Counted from the first letter of the stretch, positions 53,171 to 62,032 are shown. The stretch: DNA of 64,000 bases from Paenibacillus methanolicus (GCF_008124765.1 NZ_VNHS01000015.1:54036-118035), one strand, 5' to 3'. The notes: generated by a model not told the origin, from the letters alone. Translations and numbers: made by a program.

Positions 53171-54424
53171 ATGGAAAAATTAATGGTTCGCGGCGGACGC
53201 CCGCTGCGCGGCACCGTTCAGATCAGCGGCGCCAAGAACAGCGCGGTAGCGCTTCTTCCGGCTGCCATTTTGGCGGAGTCGACGGTCGTATTGGACAACC
53301 TGCCGCACATTAGCGATGTGGCGGTATACAGCGAGATTTTAGAAGAACTCGGCGGCAGCGTGGGCTGGGACGGCGATGCGTTCGTGATCGACCCCGCCAC
53401 GATGACCTCGAAGCCGATGCCCAACGGCAACGTCAAGTTGCTTCGAGCGTCGTACTACCTCATGGGCGCGATGCTGGGAAGATTCGGCGAGGCGACCATC
53501 GGCTTGCCGGGCGGATGCAACTTCGAGCCGCGGCCGATCGAACAGCATATCAAGGGATTCGAGGCGCTTGGCGCGGAGGTCACCAACGACCATGGTTCCG
53601 TTCGCATTGTCGCGAAGGAGCTGCGGGGCGCGAAGATTTATCTCGACGTCGTAAGCGTGGGCGCGACCATCAATATTATGCTGGCGGCCTCCAGGGCCAA
53701 AGGCTCGACGGTTATCGAGAATGCGGCTAAAGAGCCGGAAATCATAGATGTAGCGACCTTATTGAACGCCATGGGCGCCAAGATTAAAGGCGCGGGCACC
53801 GAGACGATTCGAATCGAAGGCGTGGATCGCCTGCATGGCTGCCGCCACTCGATTATCCCGGATCGGATTCAGGCCGGTACGTATATGATCATGGCCGCGG
53901 CGACGCGTGGCGACGTTCTTATCGATAATGTCATTCCGAAGCATATGGAGGCGTTGACGGCAAAACTGCAAGAGATGGGCGTCCACGTCTACGAGATGGA
54001 CGAATCGATCCGGATTGTCGGTCAGCCTCGATACGAAGCGGTCGACGTGAAGGCGCTCGTGTACCCGGGTTTTGCAACCGATCTTCAATCTCCCATGACC
54101 AGCTTGCTGACGCAGGCAGCGGGAGTCAGCATACTAAGTGATTACGTTTACAGCAATCGGTTTAAACATGTTCCAGAGCTCTCTCGCATGGGCGCGAACA
54201 TTCGCGTGGAAGGCCGCTCGGCCATTATCGAGGGCGGTCCGCTGAACGCGGCCAAGGTGCGCGCCGCCGATCTTCGGGCCGGGGCCTCGCTTGTCGTGGC
54301 GGCGCTGGCGGTAGAGGACGGCGTGACCGAGATTTCCGGCGTGGAGTACATCGACCGCGGATATGACAACCTGGTCGAGAATCTTCGCGCGCTTGGCGCC
54401 GACGTTTGGCGCGAGAACGAGTAA
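53171..54424 (+). CDS. murA: UDP-N-acetylglucosamine 1-carboxyvinyltransferase
   Basis: A 417-residue enzyme for the first committed step of peptidoglycan synthesis, transferring enolpyruvate from PEP to UDP-GlcNAc. The Lys-Asn pair is in ISGAKNSAVALLPAA (about 22-23), the fosfomycin-target Cys in GGCNFEPRPIEQH (about 117), and the C-terminal GVEYIDRGYDNLVENLRALGA region is intact. Bacillales have two paralogues; this rho-linked one corresponds to MurA2/MurZ. RBS GGGAGG. Confidence 0.95.
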   Translation: MEKLMVRGGRPLRGTVQISGAKNSAVALLPAAILAESTVVLDNLPHISDVAVYSEILEELGGSVGWDGDAFVIDPATMTSKPMPNGNVKLLRASYYLMGAMLGRFGEATIGLPGGCNFEPRPIEQHIKGFEALGAEVTNDHGSVRIVAKELRGAKIYLDVVSVGATINIMLAASRAKGSTVIENAAKEPEIIDVATLLNAMGAKIKGAGTETIRIEGVDRLHGCRHSIIPDRIQAGTYMIMAAATRGDVLIDNVIPKHMEALTAKLQEMGVHVYEMDESIRIVGQPRYEAVDVKALVYPGFATDLQSPMTSLLTQAAGVSILSDYVYSNRFKHVPELSRMGANIRVEGRSAIIEGGPLNAAKVRAADLRAGASLVVAALAVEDGVTEISGVEYIDRGYDNLVENLRALGADVWRENE

Positions 54425-54524
54425 TCGCAGGGCCGCTTGGCACCGGAAGGCCCGGGACGGAATAGACCGGGCCATTTCCGGCAATGATGGATGGAATCAA
54501 GATCATGGACAAAGTGGTGAGAAT

Positions 54525-55868
54525 ATGACAGATCTTCAGATCGCTGATCTGGAAGAGATGAAGCTAACCGAGCTGTATAAGCTGGCTAAGCAATACCAGA
54601 TCCCGTACTACGGGCAGCTCAAGAAGAAGGAACTTATTTTTGCGATATTGCGCGCGCAAGCCGAGAAGAGCGGGCTAATGTTCATGCAAGGCGTGCTCGA
54701 GATTTTGCCGGAAGGCTTCGGATTCTTAAGACCGATCAACTATTTGCCAAGTACCGAGGATATCTACATCTCCGCTTCGCAGATTCGCAAGTTCGACTTG
54801 AGGACGGGAGACCTCGTATCCGGCAAGTGCCGGGCTCCGAAAGAGAATGAACGCTATTTTGGCCTGCTTCAGGTAAATGCAGTCAATGGACAAAGCCCCG
54901 AACAAGCTGCAGAACGACTTCATTTTCCTGCCTTGACTCCCCTTTATCCGCAAAAGAAATTGGTGCTGGAACACTCCCCGACTAAAATTTCGACGCGTAT
55001 CATGGATTTGCTCGCACCTGTTGGCCTCGGACAACGCGGTCTGGTCGTGGCGCCGCCCAAAGCCGGCAAAACCCTGCTACTGAAAGAAATCGCGAATAGT
55101 ATTGCGATCAATCATCCGGAGATCGAGTTGTTCGTGCTGCTGATCGACGAGCGGCCGGAGGAAGTTACGGACATGCAACGTTCCGTCAAAGGGGAAGTCA
55201 TCGCTTCGACGTTCGACGAACTGCCGGAGAATCACATCAAAGTCGCGGAATTGGTGCTGGAACGGGCGCTGCGCCTCGTCGAGCACAAGAAGGATGTCGT
55301 GATCCTGCTCGATAGCATTACGCGGCTTGCCCGCGCGTACAATTTGGTCGTGCCTCCGTCGGGACGGACGCTCAGCGGCGGTATTGATCCGGCTTCCTTC
55401 CATCGTCCCAAGCGCTTCTTCGGTTCCGCGCGGAATATCGAAGAAGGCGGTAGCTTGACCATTCTGGCGACGGCTCTGGTGGAGACGGGCTCGAGGATGG
55501 ACGATATTATTTACGAGGAATTCAAGGGCACGGGCAACATGGAGCTTCATCTGGATCGGAAGCTGGCCGAACGCCGGATTTTCCCCGCGCTCGACATGCG
55601 TCGCTCCGGCACGCGCCGCGAAGAGATGCTCTTAACGAAAGAAGCGCTCGATAAAGTGTGGGCGATCCGCAAGAGCATGAACGATTCGATGGAATTCGTC
55701 GACAGCTTCTTGAAGAAAATGGCGGATACCAAGACGAACGAAGAGTTTTTGACTTCGCTTGATACGTCTAACGTGCCATCCGGGCCTTCTGCGCGCAGCG
55801 GCGCCGGCAGCTCGAGCGGTTCGAGCGCGGGACGCCGGACGACGACGCGTACGACGCCGGTATCGTAA
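54525..55868 (+). CDS. rho: Transcription termination factor Rho
   Basis: A 447-residue hexameric RNA helicase. Primary RNA-binding domain (45-125) with GFGFLR; P-loop PPKAGKTLLL (about 178-187); Q-loop/R-loop region with DSITRLARAYN (about 260) and RTLSGGIDP; a Ser/Gly/Thr-rich C-terminal tail (about 425-447). The ATG at 54525 is chosen by homology and a GGTGAG site; longer in-frame codons upstream run into the murA 3' region. Rho has a regulatory role in sporulating Bacillales. Confidence 0.96.
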   Translation: MTDLQIADLEEMKLTELYKLAKQYQIPYYGQLKKKELIFAILRAQAEKSGLMFMQGVLEILPEGFGFLRPINYLPSTEDIYISASQIRKFDLRTGDLVSGKCRAPKENERYFGLLQVNAVNGQSPEQAAERLHFPALTPLYPQKKLVLEHSPTKISTRIMDLLAPVGLGQRGLVVAPPKAGKTLLLKEIANSIAINHPEIELFVLLIDERPEEVTDMQRSVKGEVIASTFDELPENHIKVAELVLERALRLVEHKKDVVILLDSITRLARAYNLVVPPSGRTLSGGIDPASFHRPKRFFGSARNIEEGGSLTILATALVETGSRMDDIIYEEFKGTGNMELHLDRKLAERRIFPALDMRRSGTRREEMLLTKEALDKVWAIRKSMNDSMEFVDSFLKKMADTKTNEEFLTSLDTSNVPSGPSARSGAGSSSGSSAGRRTTTRTTPVS

Positions 55869-55893
55869 CGGCAAGACAGTTTAGGAGGACATC

Positions 55894-57141
55894 ATGAATC
55901 TCGTATATGCGGATGAGCAAGGCAACTTGTATGATCATCCTGATTGGACGGCCCTCGGGCGCAGCGGCGACATGGTCGTGGAGCTGATGGACGAGGAGCT
56001 GATCCCGCTGCCCGAAGGGGCCACGCTGGTGGGGCTTCCGCATACGCGTCCGATCGGCATCGACGCTTCGGGCAACATGCGGCCGCTTCCCGGCGACGTG
56101 CAGGCCGTAGGGGCGCTGCTTCCGCAGGGCTTCACGCGCCTGGCGATCCCGGGTTATATGAAGACGGACAAGACGCAGAAGCTGCCGCTGTTTGGCTACT
56201 CCGCCGTTGTTTGGAAAGACGGGGGCTTCTACGTGGCGGCCCATGCGACCGACGATCCGGAACGCTGGAACCCGGATAATTGCGACCGGGGCGACGTTAA
56301 TACCGGTGTAGAGCGCCTACTAGCGAAATACCCGGAGAACCGCTTGTATAAGCACCTTTCTCACTGCGCGCTCGGTTACGAGTGTTTGACTTCCTCGAAT
56401 ACGTTCCTGCAGCGCTGGGAAGGCGCGGTACCGGTCTCGTATTCGTGCAATGCCGGCTGCTTCGGCTGTATTTCCGAACAACCGGACGACAGCGGCTTCC
56501 CGGCTCCGCAGACCCGGATGAATTTCAAGCCGACCGTCGATGAAGTGGTCGAGGTGATGATGGAGCACCTGAATTCGCCGGAGTCGATCATTAGTTTCGG
56601 CCAAGGGTGCGAAGGCGAACCGTCGACACAAGCCAAAATCATCGTGGAAGCGATGCGGATCGTACGTAGTCGCACGGATATGGGCTACATTAACATCAAT
56701 ACCAATGCGGGACTGACGGACCATATGCGCGCAATCGTCGACGCCGGTCTCGATTTGATGCGGGTGAGCACGATCAGCGCGTTGGACGATCACTACAACG
56801 CCTACTACAAGCCGAGAGCCTACACGCTGGCGAATGTCGAGAAATCGCTGCGATACGCATCGGACAAGGGCGTGTATACGTCGATCAACTATCTCATTTT
56901 CCCGGGCGTCACCGACCGTGAGGAAGAGATGGAGGCGATGATCGGCTTCGTCAAGCGAACCGGCCTCAGGCTGATCCAAATGCGCAACCTGAACATCGAC
57001 CCCGAGAGCTATTTGGAGCTTATTCCGAAAGCGAAAGGCGAGATTTACGGGATGAAGCAAATGCTCGAAATTTTCAAAGAAGAGCTGCCAGACGTGGTGA
57101 TTGGATCCTACACTCATGTTCCGCCAGCACCTAGGAAATAA
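55894..57141 (+). CDS. Radical SAM protein of unknown substrate
   Basis: A 415-residue protein. The iron-sulphur motif CNAGCFGC (CX3CX2C) is at about residue 185, followed by the SAM-binding GEPS-type stretch (GCEGEPS, about 230) and a GYININTNAGLTD strand. The N-terminal 180 residues are an extra domain. It lies 25 bases after rho with GGAGG and probably shares its transcript. Function unknown; a peptide or RNA modification is possible. Confidence 0.85.
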   Translation: MNLVYADEQGNLYDHPDWTALGRSGDMVVELMDEELIPLPEGATLVGLPHTRPIGIDASGNMRPLPGDVQAVGALLPQGFTRLAIPGYMKTDKTQKLPLFGYSAVVWKDGGFYVAAHATDDPERWNPDNCDRGDVNTGVERLLAKYPENRLYKHLSHCALGYECLTSSNTFLQRWEGAVPVSYSCNAGCFGCISEQPDDSGFPAPQTRMNFKPTVDEVVEVMMEHLNSPESIISFGQGCEGEPSTQAKIIVEAMRIVRSRTDMGYININTNAGLTDHMRAIVDAGLDLMRVSTISALDDHYNAYYKPRAYTLANVEKSLRYASDKGVYTSINYLIFPGVTDREEEMEAMIGFVKRTGLRLIQMRNLNIDPESYLELIPKAKGEIYGMKQMLEIFKEELPDVVIGSYTHVPPAPRK

Positions 57142-57165
57142 TCCATATTCCGCATAGCGTAGACA

Positions 57166-57194
57166 TTGCGACTTCCGTCTTGACATGCTATAAT
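57166..57194 (+). promoter_or_regulatory. Promoter of rpmE
   Basis: TTGCGA (57166-57171), 17 bases, TATAAT (57189-57194). Confidence 0.7.
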
Positions 57195-57257
57195 CCGCTA
57201 TGTGCGTTATTACTCTGGGCACGCATGAGGCTCAGGGCAGAAAGAGGTGAATGAACG

Positions 57258-57455
57258 ATGAAACAAGGTATTCATCCGACATACCACGTCACTACTGTAA
57301 CTTGCGCTTGCGGTAACACTTTCGAGTCCGGTTCTGTCAAACAGAACCTGCGCGTTGAGATTTGTTCCGCTTGTCACCCATTCTTCACGGGTAAGCAAAA
57401 GTTCTTAGATGCAGGTGGCCGCGTCGACAAGTTCAAAAAGAAATACGGTATCTAA
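57258..57455 (+). CDS. rpmE: Ribosomal protein bL31, zinc-binding form
   Basis: A 65-residue large-subunit protein. The zinc ligands are present as CxC (CACG, about 16) and CxxC (CSACH, about 36), so this is the C+ form used when zinc is plentiful. AGAGGTG precedes the ATG. The terminator after it doubles as the ribosome site of the next gene. Confidence 0.97.
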   Translation: MKQGIHPTYHVTTVTCACGNTFESGSVKQNLRVEICSACHPFFTGKQKFLDAGGRVDKFKKKYGI

Positions 57456-57482
57456 TCATCTGCCGATATTTAGCAGAATACA

Positions 57483-57525
57483 AGAACCTTCTTCAGCCAT
57501 CCTATGGATTGAAGGAGGTTTTTTT
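57483..57525 (+). terminator. rpmE terminator whose 3' arm carries the next RBS
   Basis: AGAACCTTCTTCA pairs with TGAAGGAGGTT, followed by TTTTTTT. The GAAGGAGG in the 3' arm (57511-57518) is ten bases before the ATG at 57528. Confidence 0.8.
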
Positions 57526-57527
57526 AT

Positions 57528-57971
57528 ATGGCGAACCTATACAACAAACGCGGCAGACGATTCGGCGGCACGGGCCGGAAGTTTCGTTCGCTTGTGCTGC
57601 TTGCGGTCATGATGTTGGCGGCGGCGCTTCTGGCATCCGGGTGTGCGGGAGACAACGACAACGGCAATCGCGGCACTAAGGCGAAGTCCTATGGGAATGA
57701 CGGCTATTTGGGACTATCCAATAGCAACCCGCATTTGCTGACGCGGAACGGTACGCAGCTTAACTATCGTTCGGATGCCGGTCTGGCGACGCAGCAGTTG
57801 AAAACGCTGAAAGGCATTCAACAGATGAGCATTTCCTTTCAGGGGCCGAATCTTTACGTAACGATCAGACCGAAGCCGGGCGTAGACGAAATGCAGCTGC
57901 GTCATCGCGCCATCGGACTGCTTCGGTACAACATGCCTCGCTACACGATTCACGTCAATACGGTGAAATAA
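57528..57971 (+). CDS. YhcN/YlaJ-like lipoprotein
   Basis: A 147-residue predicted lipoprotein. A basic N-terminus is followed by LVLLAVMMLAAALL and the lipobox ASGC (Cys about 39). The body has the LKTLKGIQQMSISFQGPNLYVTIRP type segment of the YhcN/YlaJ group, which is spore-associated in Bacillus. Its ribosome site lies within the rpmE terminator stem, so translation should depend on unfolding. Confidence 0.8.
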   Translation: MANLYNKRGRRFGGTGRKFRSLVLLAVMMLAAALLASGCAGDNDNGNRGTKAKSYGNDGYLGLSNSNPHLLTRNGTQLNYRSDAGLATQQLKTLKGIQQMSISFQGPNLYVTIRPKPGVDEMQLRHRAIGLLRYNMPRYTIHVNTVK

Positions 57972-58019
57972 GAGGAAGGAAGCCGTGTTTTGCCACTGCA
58001 TGTAACTTTCCCCTTGAGG

Positions 58020-58048
58020 TTGCATCTTCGGACAGAACGCGATATACT
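58020..58048 (+). promoter_or_regulatory. Promoter of SRP RNA
   Basis: TTGCAT (58020-58025), 17 bases, TATACT (58043-58048), seven bases before the predicted RNA 5' end. Confidence 0.7.
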
Positions 58049-58054
58049 TATCTC

Positions 58055-58325
58055 TGCCGTGCTAGATGGGGAGTTAGCGGTGCCCTGTAACTCGCAATCC
58101 GCTTTAGCGAGGTTGAATTCCTGCCCGAGGTTATGTCGATGTGGGGCTGGTCTTTACGAACAGTGTTGACGGATGGGTCCTCCGCAATGGACGCTTGTGA
58201 ACGGGTCAGGTCCGGAAGGAAGCAGCCATAAGCAAGTTAGTTCATGTGCCGGAGGGGTGCCTGTCCCGAGCTGGGAGTAAAGTTGCCGCCCGGATCGCAT
58301 GTATCGAAGGCAGGTGCACGGTACA
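58055..58325 (+). ncRNA. ffs: Signal recognition particle RNA, large Bacillus type (scRNA)
   Basis: About 271 bases. The 5' end TGCCGTGC pairs with the 3' end GTGCACGGTA, and the Alu-domain loops (GGGGAGTTAGCGG, GTGCCCTGTAACTCG) and the helix 8 tetraloop region GTCAGGTCCGGAAGGAAGCAGC (GGAAG loop and asymmetric loop) are present. The RNA binds Ffh and targets secretory proteins to the membrane. It lies upstream of dnaX as in Bacillus subtilis, except for one inserted kinase gene. Confidence 0.96.
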
Positions 58326-58341
58326 ATACAAGAAACGTTGA

Positions 58342-58379
58342 ACATCTTTGCTAGCCTGCGGGTCGCAAAGGTGTTTTTT
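58342..58379 (+). terminator. Terminator of SRP RNA
   Basis: ACATCTTTGC pairs with GCAAAGGTGT (one mismatch), then TTTTTT. Confidence 0.85.
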
Positions 58380-58482
58380 GCATTTTGGCAGGAATTTGCC
58401 AATCCGGTCGCGAATGGTAGAAGGTACTTATCGTATTGGCGCGAAAGCGTCGCAAGGGATCGCATAAAAAGAGGGATGAACC

Positions 58483-59940
58483 ATGAATCGTATTCCGCCT
58501 GCACCGCTAGTCCGGCTCAGCATGGAAGCGCTCGATGTACATATCAATCGTCTTAGGGACACGATGGTCCTCGTGCTCGACGAGCGCGGGCGAATCACGA
58601 ATTATAACGCATATTTCCAACACCGGAGCGGATATTCGAGGCAGATGCTCATGGGATTTGGCGCGGAGCGAATATTTGAAAGTCAATCATTTGAACAATT
58701 GGTGCAGGCCGGAAAGCAGCCGGAGTTGGGCGGTGCGGATGCGCTGCCGCTATTAATGCTTAATCGAGTGGACGGTATTCCGATGATCGTAACCGCTTTC
58801 GTCCTTCGCGCGGAGACCGAGACCGGAATGCAGTTGATGCTGGTACTTCAGGAGCACGGTGAGAGAAGCGGCGTTAATTTGCTGGAACGTTTCGGAGAGA
58901 CCATGCTATTGGATGAAGAGACAGGCGTTATTTTGCTGCGCTCCGACTCGAGAATTATGGATATTAACCAACTAGCATGCCAAGTGCTGAACGTGGATGC
59001 GGCCGCCGCGCTCGAAGAGCCGGTGGGCAAATTTTTCGAACAGCCGGGGCGGAAGTTCGAATTAATTCGGCATGCGCTTTCGGAAGGCGTATCCGTCCGC
59101 AATCATCCGTTTACGTGGATGCGGGGGGACGAGCGGCGCGAGATGCTGATGGACGTCGGTCTTCTTAAAGGGCCGTCCGGCATGGCGGAAGGCGCATACG
59201 TTATTTTTAAGGATGTCACCAATCTGCGTTCGTTAGAACAGCAGGTGCAGCGGAGCGACAGGCTGTCGATGATCGGCCAGATCGCCGCGGGCGCGGCCCA
59301 CGAAATTCGCAATCCCCTCACGGCCATCCGCGGGTTTCTCCAGATGTTCCGGAAGACGATGACCGATAAGGGAATGGTGAAGGAAGCCGGGTATACCGAA
59401 ATCATGCTGACGGAGCTCGACCGGATTAATAGCCTGGTCGGCGAATTTTTACTGCTCAGCAAGCCGAAGAACATTCTTTACGATCACGTCGACGTGGCTC
59501 AGGTGCTGCAGGATCTGCTGCCGATGATCTCGAGCGAGGCGCTTCTTCATAACGTGGTGGTCGACTGGGAGGTTGAATCGCGCGCTAAGCCTGTGCTCGC
59601 AGATCGGGAGATGCTGAAACAAGTGTTTTTAAACATTTGCAAGAACGGGATCGAAGCGATGGCAAACGGGGGGATATTGACGATCAAAGGCCGATGCGGG
59701 ATGGAAGAGGGGCGGTCAATGGTAATGATCGAAGTGCACGACACCGGAGACGGAATTCCGGAGGCCATGCTGGAGAAGATTTTCGATCCGTTCGTGACGA
59801 CCAAACCAAGCGGTACCGGCCTAGGACTTTCCGTCTGTCAGCGCATCGTTCATGAGTTCGGCGGAACCATCCGGGCATTGAACCGGAAAGAAGGCGCTCT
59901 TTTCGTCATTACGCTGCCTTGTATCGAGGGAGCCCGGTAG
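58483..59940 (+). CDS. Cytoplasmic PAS-domain histidine kinase, sporulation-kinase type
   Basis: A 485-residue kinase with no membrane segment. Two PAS-like domains (about 15-125 and 135-250), then the phospho-acceptor in GAAHEIRNPLTAIRGFLQM (H about 271), the group signature of KinA/B/C/E-type Spo0F kinases. The ATPase domain has ICKNGIEA, DTGDGI and GTGLGLSV. There is no adjacent regulator, which fits an orphan phosphorelay kinase; spo0F lies 6 kb upstream. Start follows AGAGGGATG. Confidence 0.9.
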   Translation: MNRIPPAPLVRLSMEALDVHINRLRDTMVLVLDERGRITNYNAYFQHRSGYSRQMLMGFGAERIFESQSFEQLVQAGKQPELGGADALPLLMLNRVDGIPMIVTAFVLRAETETGMQLMLVLQEHGERSGVNLLERFGETMLLDEETGVILLRSDSRIMDINQLACQVLNVDAAAALEEPVGKFFEQPGRKFELIRHALSEGVSVRNHPFTWMRGDERREMLMDVGLLKGPSGMAEGAYVIFKDVTNLRSLEQQVQRSDRLSMIGQIAAGAAHEIRNPLTAIRGFLQMFRKTMTDKGMVKEAGYTEIMLTELDRINSLVGEFLLLSKPKNILYDHVDVAQVLQDLLPMISSEALLHNVVVDWEVESRAKPVLADREMLKQVFLNICKNGIEAMANGGILTIKGRCGMEEGRSMVMIEVHDTGDGIPEAMLEKIFDPFVTTKPSGTGLGLSVCQRIVHEFGGTIRALNRKEGALFVITLPCIEGAR

Positions 59941-59944
59941 TTTT

Positions 59945-60050
59945 GCGCACATATAGGAATGGATAAGTTTCACGCTTATATTTCAACCTCTATGTTTTCG
60001 GAACGTAACGCGTATCTCCGTTATAAGACGGCGATAGTCGTTTCGCCTTG
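59945..60050 (+). repeat. Two-hairpin dispersed element, copy E
   Basis: Five bases after the kinase stop. ACATATAGG pairs with CCTCTATGT, a different sequence from other copies but with pairing kept; inner ATAAG/CTTAT; second hairpin TATCTCCG/CGGCGATA; ends TTTCGCCTTG. First of a tandem pair. Confidence 0.85.
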
Positions 60051-60152
60051 AAATACAAGAATTTATATGTTTCGCGCATATAAGTCATCTTGTATTTCTC
60101 CGGAACGTAACGCGTATCGCCGTTAAAATACGGCGATAGTCGTTTCGCCTTG
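60051..60152 (+). repeat. Two-hairpin dispersed element, copy F
   Basis: Directly abuts copy E. AAATACAAGA pairs perfectly with TCTTGTATTT; inner TTATATG/CATATAA; second hairpin TATCGCCG/CGGCGATA perfect. Its last bases lie in the -35 region of dnaX. Confidence 0.87.
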
Positions 60153-60164
60153 CTTGACGCGATC

Positions 60165-60173
60165 TGATATAAT
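60165..60173 (+). promoter_or_regulatory. Extended -10 promoter of dnaX
   Basis: TGATATAAT is a perfect extended -10. The -35 region (TTCGCC, 60145-60150) lies within the end of repeat copy F. Confidence 0.6.
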
Positions 60174-60233
60174 AAAAGCAAGCTGCATCATGTATCGGAT
60201 GATGTAAAGAAAGCCCGAAAGGAACGGTCTTGC

Positions 60234-61988
60234 GTGTCACATATCGCCTTATATCGCGCCTGGCGTCCGCAGACGTTCAGGGATATGGTTGGCCAACAGC
60301 ATATTATCCAGACGCTGCAGAATGCAATTCGCGAGCAGCGCGTCTCGCATGCCTATCTATTCAACGGTCCGCGGGGGACGGGCAAGACGACCACGGCCAA
60401 AGTGCTCGCCAAAGCCATCAACTGCGAGCGCGGCCCGGCGATCGAGCCGTGCAACGAATGCGACGCTTGCAAAGGTATCACGGCCGGTACCATCATGGAC
60501 GTGGTCGAGATCGACGCGGCCTCGAACAGGGGTATCGATGAGATTAGGGATATTCGGGAGAAAGTGCGGTATGCGCCTTCCGAAGTCCGGTTTAAAGTAT
60601 ATATCATAGACGAAGTTCACATGCTGACCACGGAAGCCTTTAATGCGCTGCTGAAGACGTTAGAAGAGCCGCCGGGCCATGTTATTTTTATTTTGGCGAC
60701 CACAGAGCCGCATAAGTTGCCGGCGACGATTATCTCCCGCTGTCAGCGGTTCGATTTCCGTCAGGTCTCGCTTCCGGAGCAGACGGAACGGCTTCGGCAG
60801 ATTTGCGAGGCCGAAGGAATCGAAGCGCAGGCGGACGGGCTGTCTTATATCGCGAGGCTGTCGGACGGCGGCATGCGCGACGCGATCAGTCTACTGGAGC
60901 AATCGGCAGCGTTCGGCGGGGGAAGCATCACGCTAGACGGAGCGGTCGAAGTTACCGGTGGATTGGCGGCAGAGCAGTTCGGCCAGCTGGCCGATGCGAT
61001 ACAAGCCGGCAACGCGGCCTTGATTTTGCCGATCGTAGAGAATTTAATGCAGGCGGGCAAGAGCCCGGACAAGTGTCTGGAGAATCTCGTCTACTACTTT
61101 AGGGATTTGCTTGTATTGAAGCTCGCGCCGGGCGGCCGCGCATCCACCGAACGAATCGTGGACCCGGAACGTTACCAAGCGACGGCGGAAGCGTTTAGCA
61201 CGGAGCGTCTATTCCGGATGATCGACATTCTGAATCAATATCAGAACGAAATCCGGCATGCCGCGCTGCCGCAGACGATCTTCGAGGTTGCTCTCATGAA
61301 AGTGAGCACCGTCCCGGATAATGGGGCGGAGCGCGGAGCTTCGCAAGCAGCCGGATCGGCCGCGGGGAGCGAGGAAGTGACGCGGCTGCAGCAGCGGATC
61401 GACTCGTTGGAACGCAAGTTGACGGAGCTGGCGAAATCCGGCGTGCGGGCGGAAGGCCCCTCTGGGGCGCCGGAGCCGAGCAAGGGCGGCAACAGGGGAG
61501 CGTTTCGCGGTGCGGGCGGCGGTGGAGGCTTGCCGCGGAGCACGGTCAAGCTGGATCCGTTCGTCGTCGCGGCGGAGAGCCAGGCGACCGTCCAAGTACG
61601 CAACCGATGGGGCGAGATTTTGCAACGGGTGAAAGACGCCCGAATCACGGTTCACGCCTGGCTCGTGGACGGCGAACCGGTAGCCGCGGCGGATAACACG
61701 GTGCTGATTGCGTTTAAGAACACGATGCATCGCGAGACGACGGAGAAGCCGGCGAACCGCGAATTGATCGAACGCGTATTTCATGATACGTTTGGTAGGC
61801 AAGTCCATTTGGCGACCGTAATGACCAAGGACTGGCAAGCCGCGTTCGATACCGGTCCGGCCAAGGAAGCCGAGCCGCTGCAGATGCAGCAGCAAGATGA
61901 GCCGGTTAGCGGCGGCAAGCAGCCGGAATGGGTTGAAGAAGCGGTTAAATTATTCGGCGAAGATCTCGTGGTCGTCGAGGACAAGTGA
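60234..61988 (+). CDS. dnaX: DNA polymerase III subunits gamma/tau
   Basis: A 584-residue clamp-loader ATPase. Walker A is GPRGTGKTTT (about 43-52), the zinc module CERG-PCNECDACK (about 64-79), Walker B VYIIDEVHML and the SRC motif SRCQRF. The C-terminal third is a variable linker with a Gly-rich part, then the polymerase/helicase contact region. Start is GTG after AAAGGAACGG. No slippery frameshift heptamer was noticed. First gene of dnaX-ybaB-recR. Confidence 0.96.
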   Translation: MSHIALYRAWRPQTFRDMVGQQHIIQTLQNAIREQRVSHAYLFNGPRGTGKTTTAKVLAKAINCERGPAIEPCNECDACKGITAGTIMDVVEIDAASNRGIDEIRDIREKVRYAPSEVRFKVYIIDEVHMLTTEAFNALLKTLEEPPGHVIFILATTEPHKLPATIISRCQRFDFRQVSLPEQTERLRQICEAEGIEAQADGLSYIARLSDGGMRDAISLLEQSAAFGGGSITLDGAVEVTGGLAAEQFGQLADAIQAGNAALILPIVENLMQAGKSPDKCLENLVYYFRDLLVLKLAPGGRASTERIVDPERYQATAEAFSTERLFRMIDILNQYQNEIRHAALPQTIFEVALMKVSTVPDNGAERGASQAAGSAAGSEEVTRLQQRIDSLERKLTELAKSGVRAEGPSGAPEPSKGGNRGAFRGAGGGGGLPRSTVKLDPFVVAAESQATVQVRNRWGEILQRVKDARITVHAWLVDGEPVAAADNTVLIAFKNTMHRETTEKPANRELIERVFHDTFGRQVHLATVMTKDWQAAFDTGPAKEAEPLQMQQQDEPVSGGKQPEWVEEAVKLFGEDLVVVEDK

Positions 61989-62032
61989 CCGATTCGATTG
62001 AGCAAGTATACCAATAAGGGAGGCATAACCAT

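Noticed and set aside
59990..60181. Minus-strand open frame of 63 codons across repeat copies E and F
   Set aside because: It is the antisense of two tandem structured repeats; the repeated peptide only reflects the repeated DNA, and no ribosome site is present.
61300..61988. Programmed frameshift in dnaX giving separate gamma and tau
   Set aside because: No A-AAA-AAG-type slippery heptamer with a downstream stem was found in the linker region.
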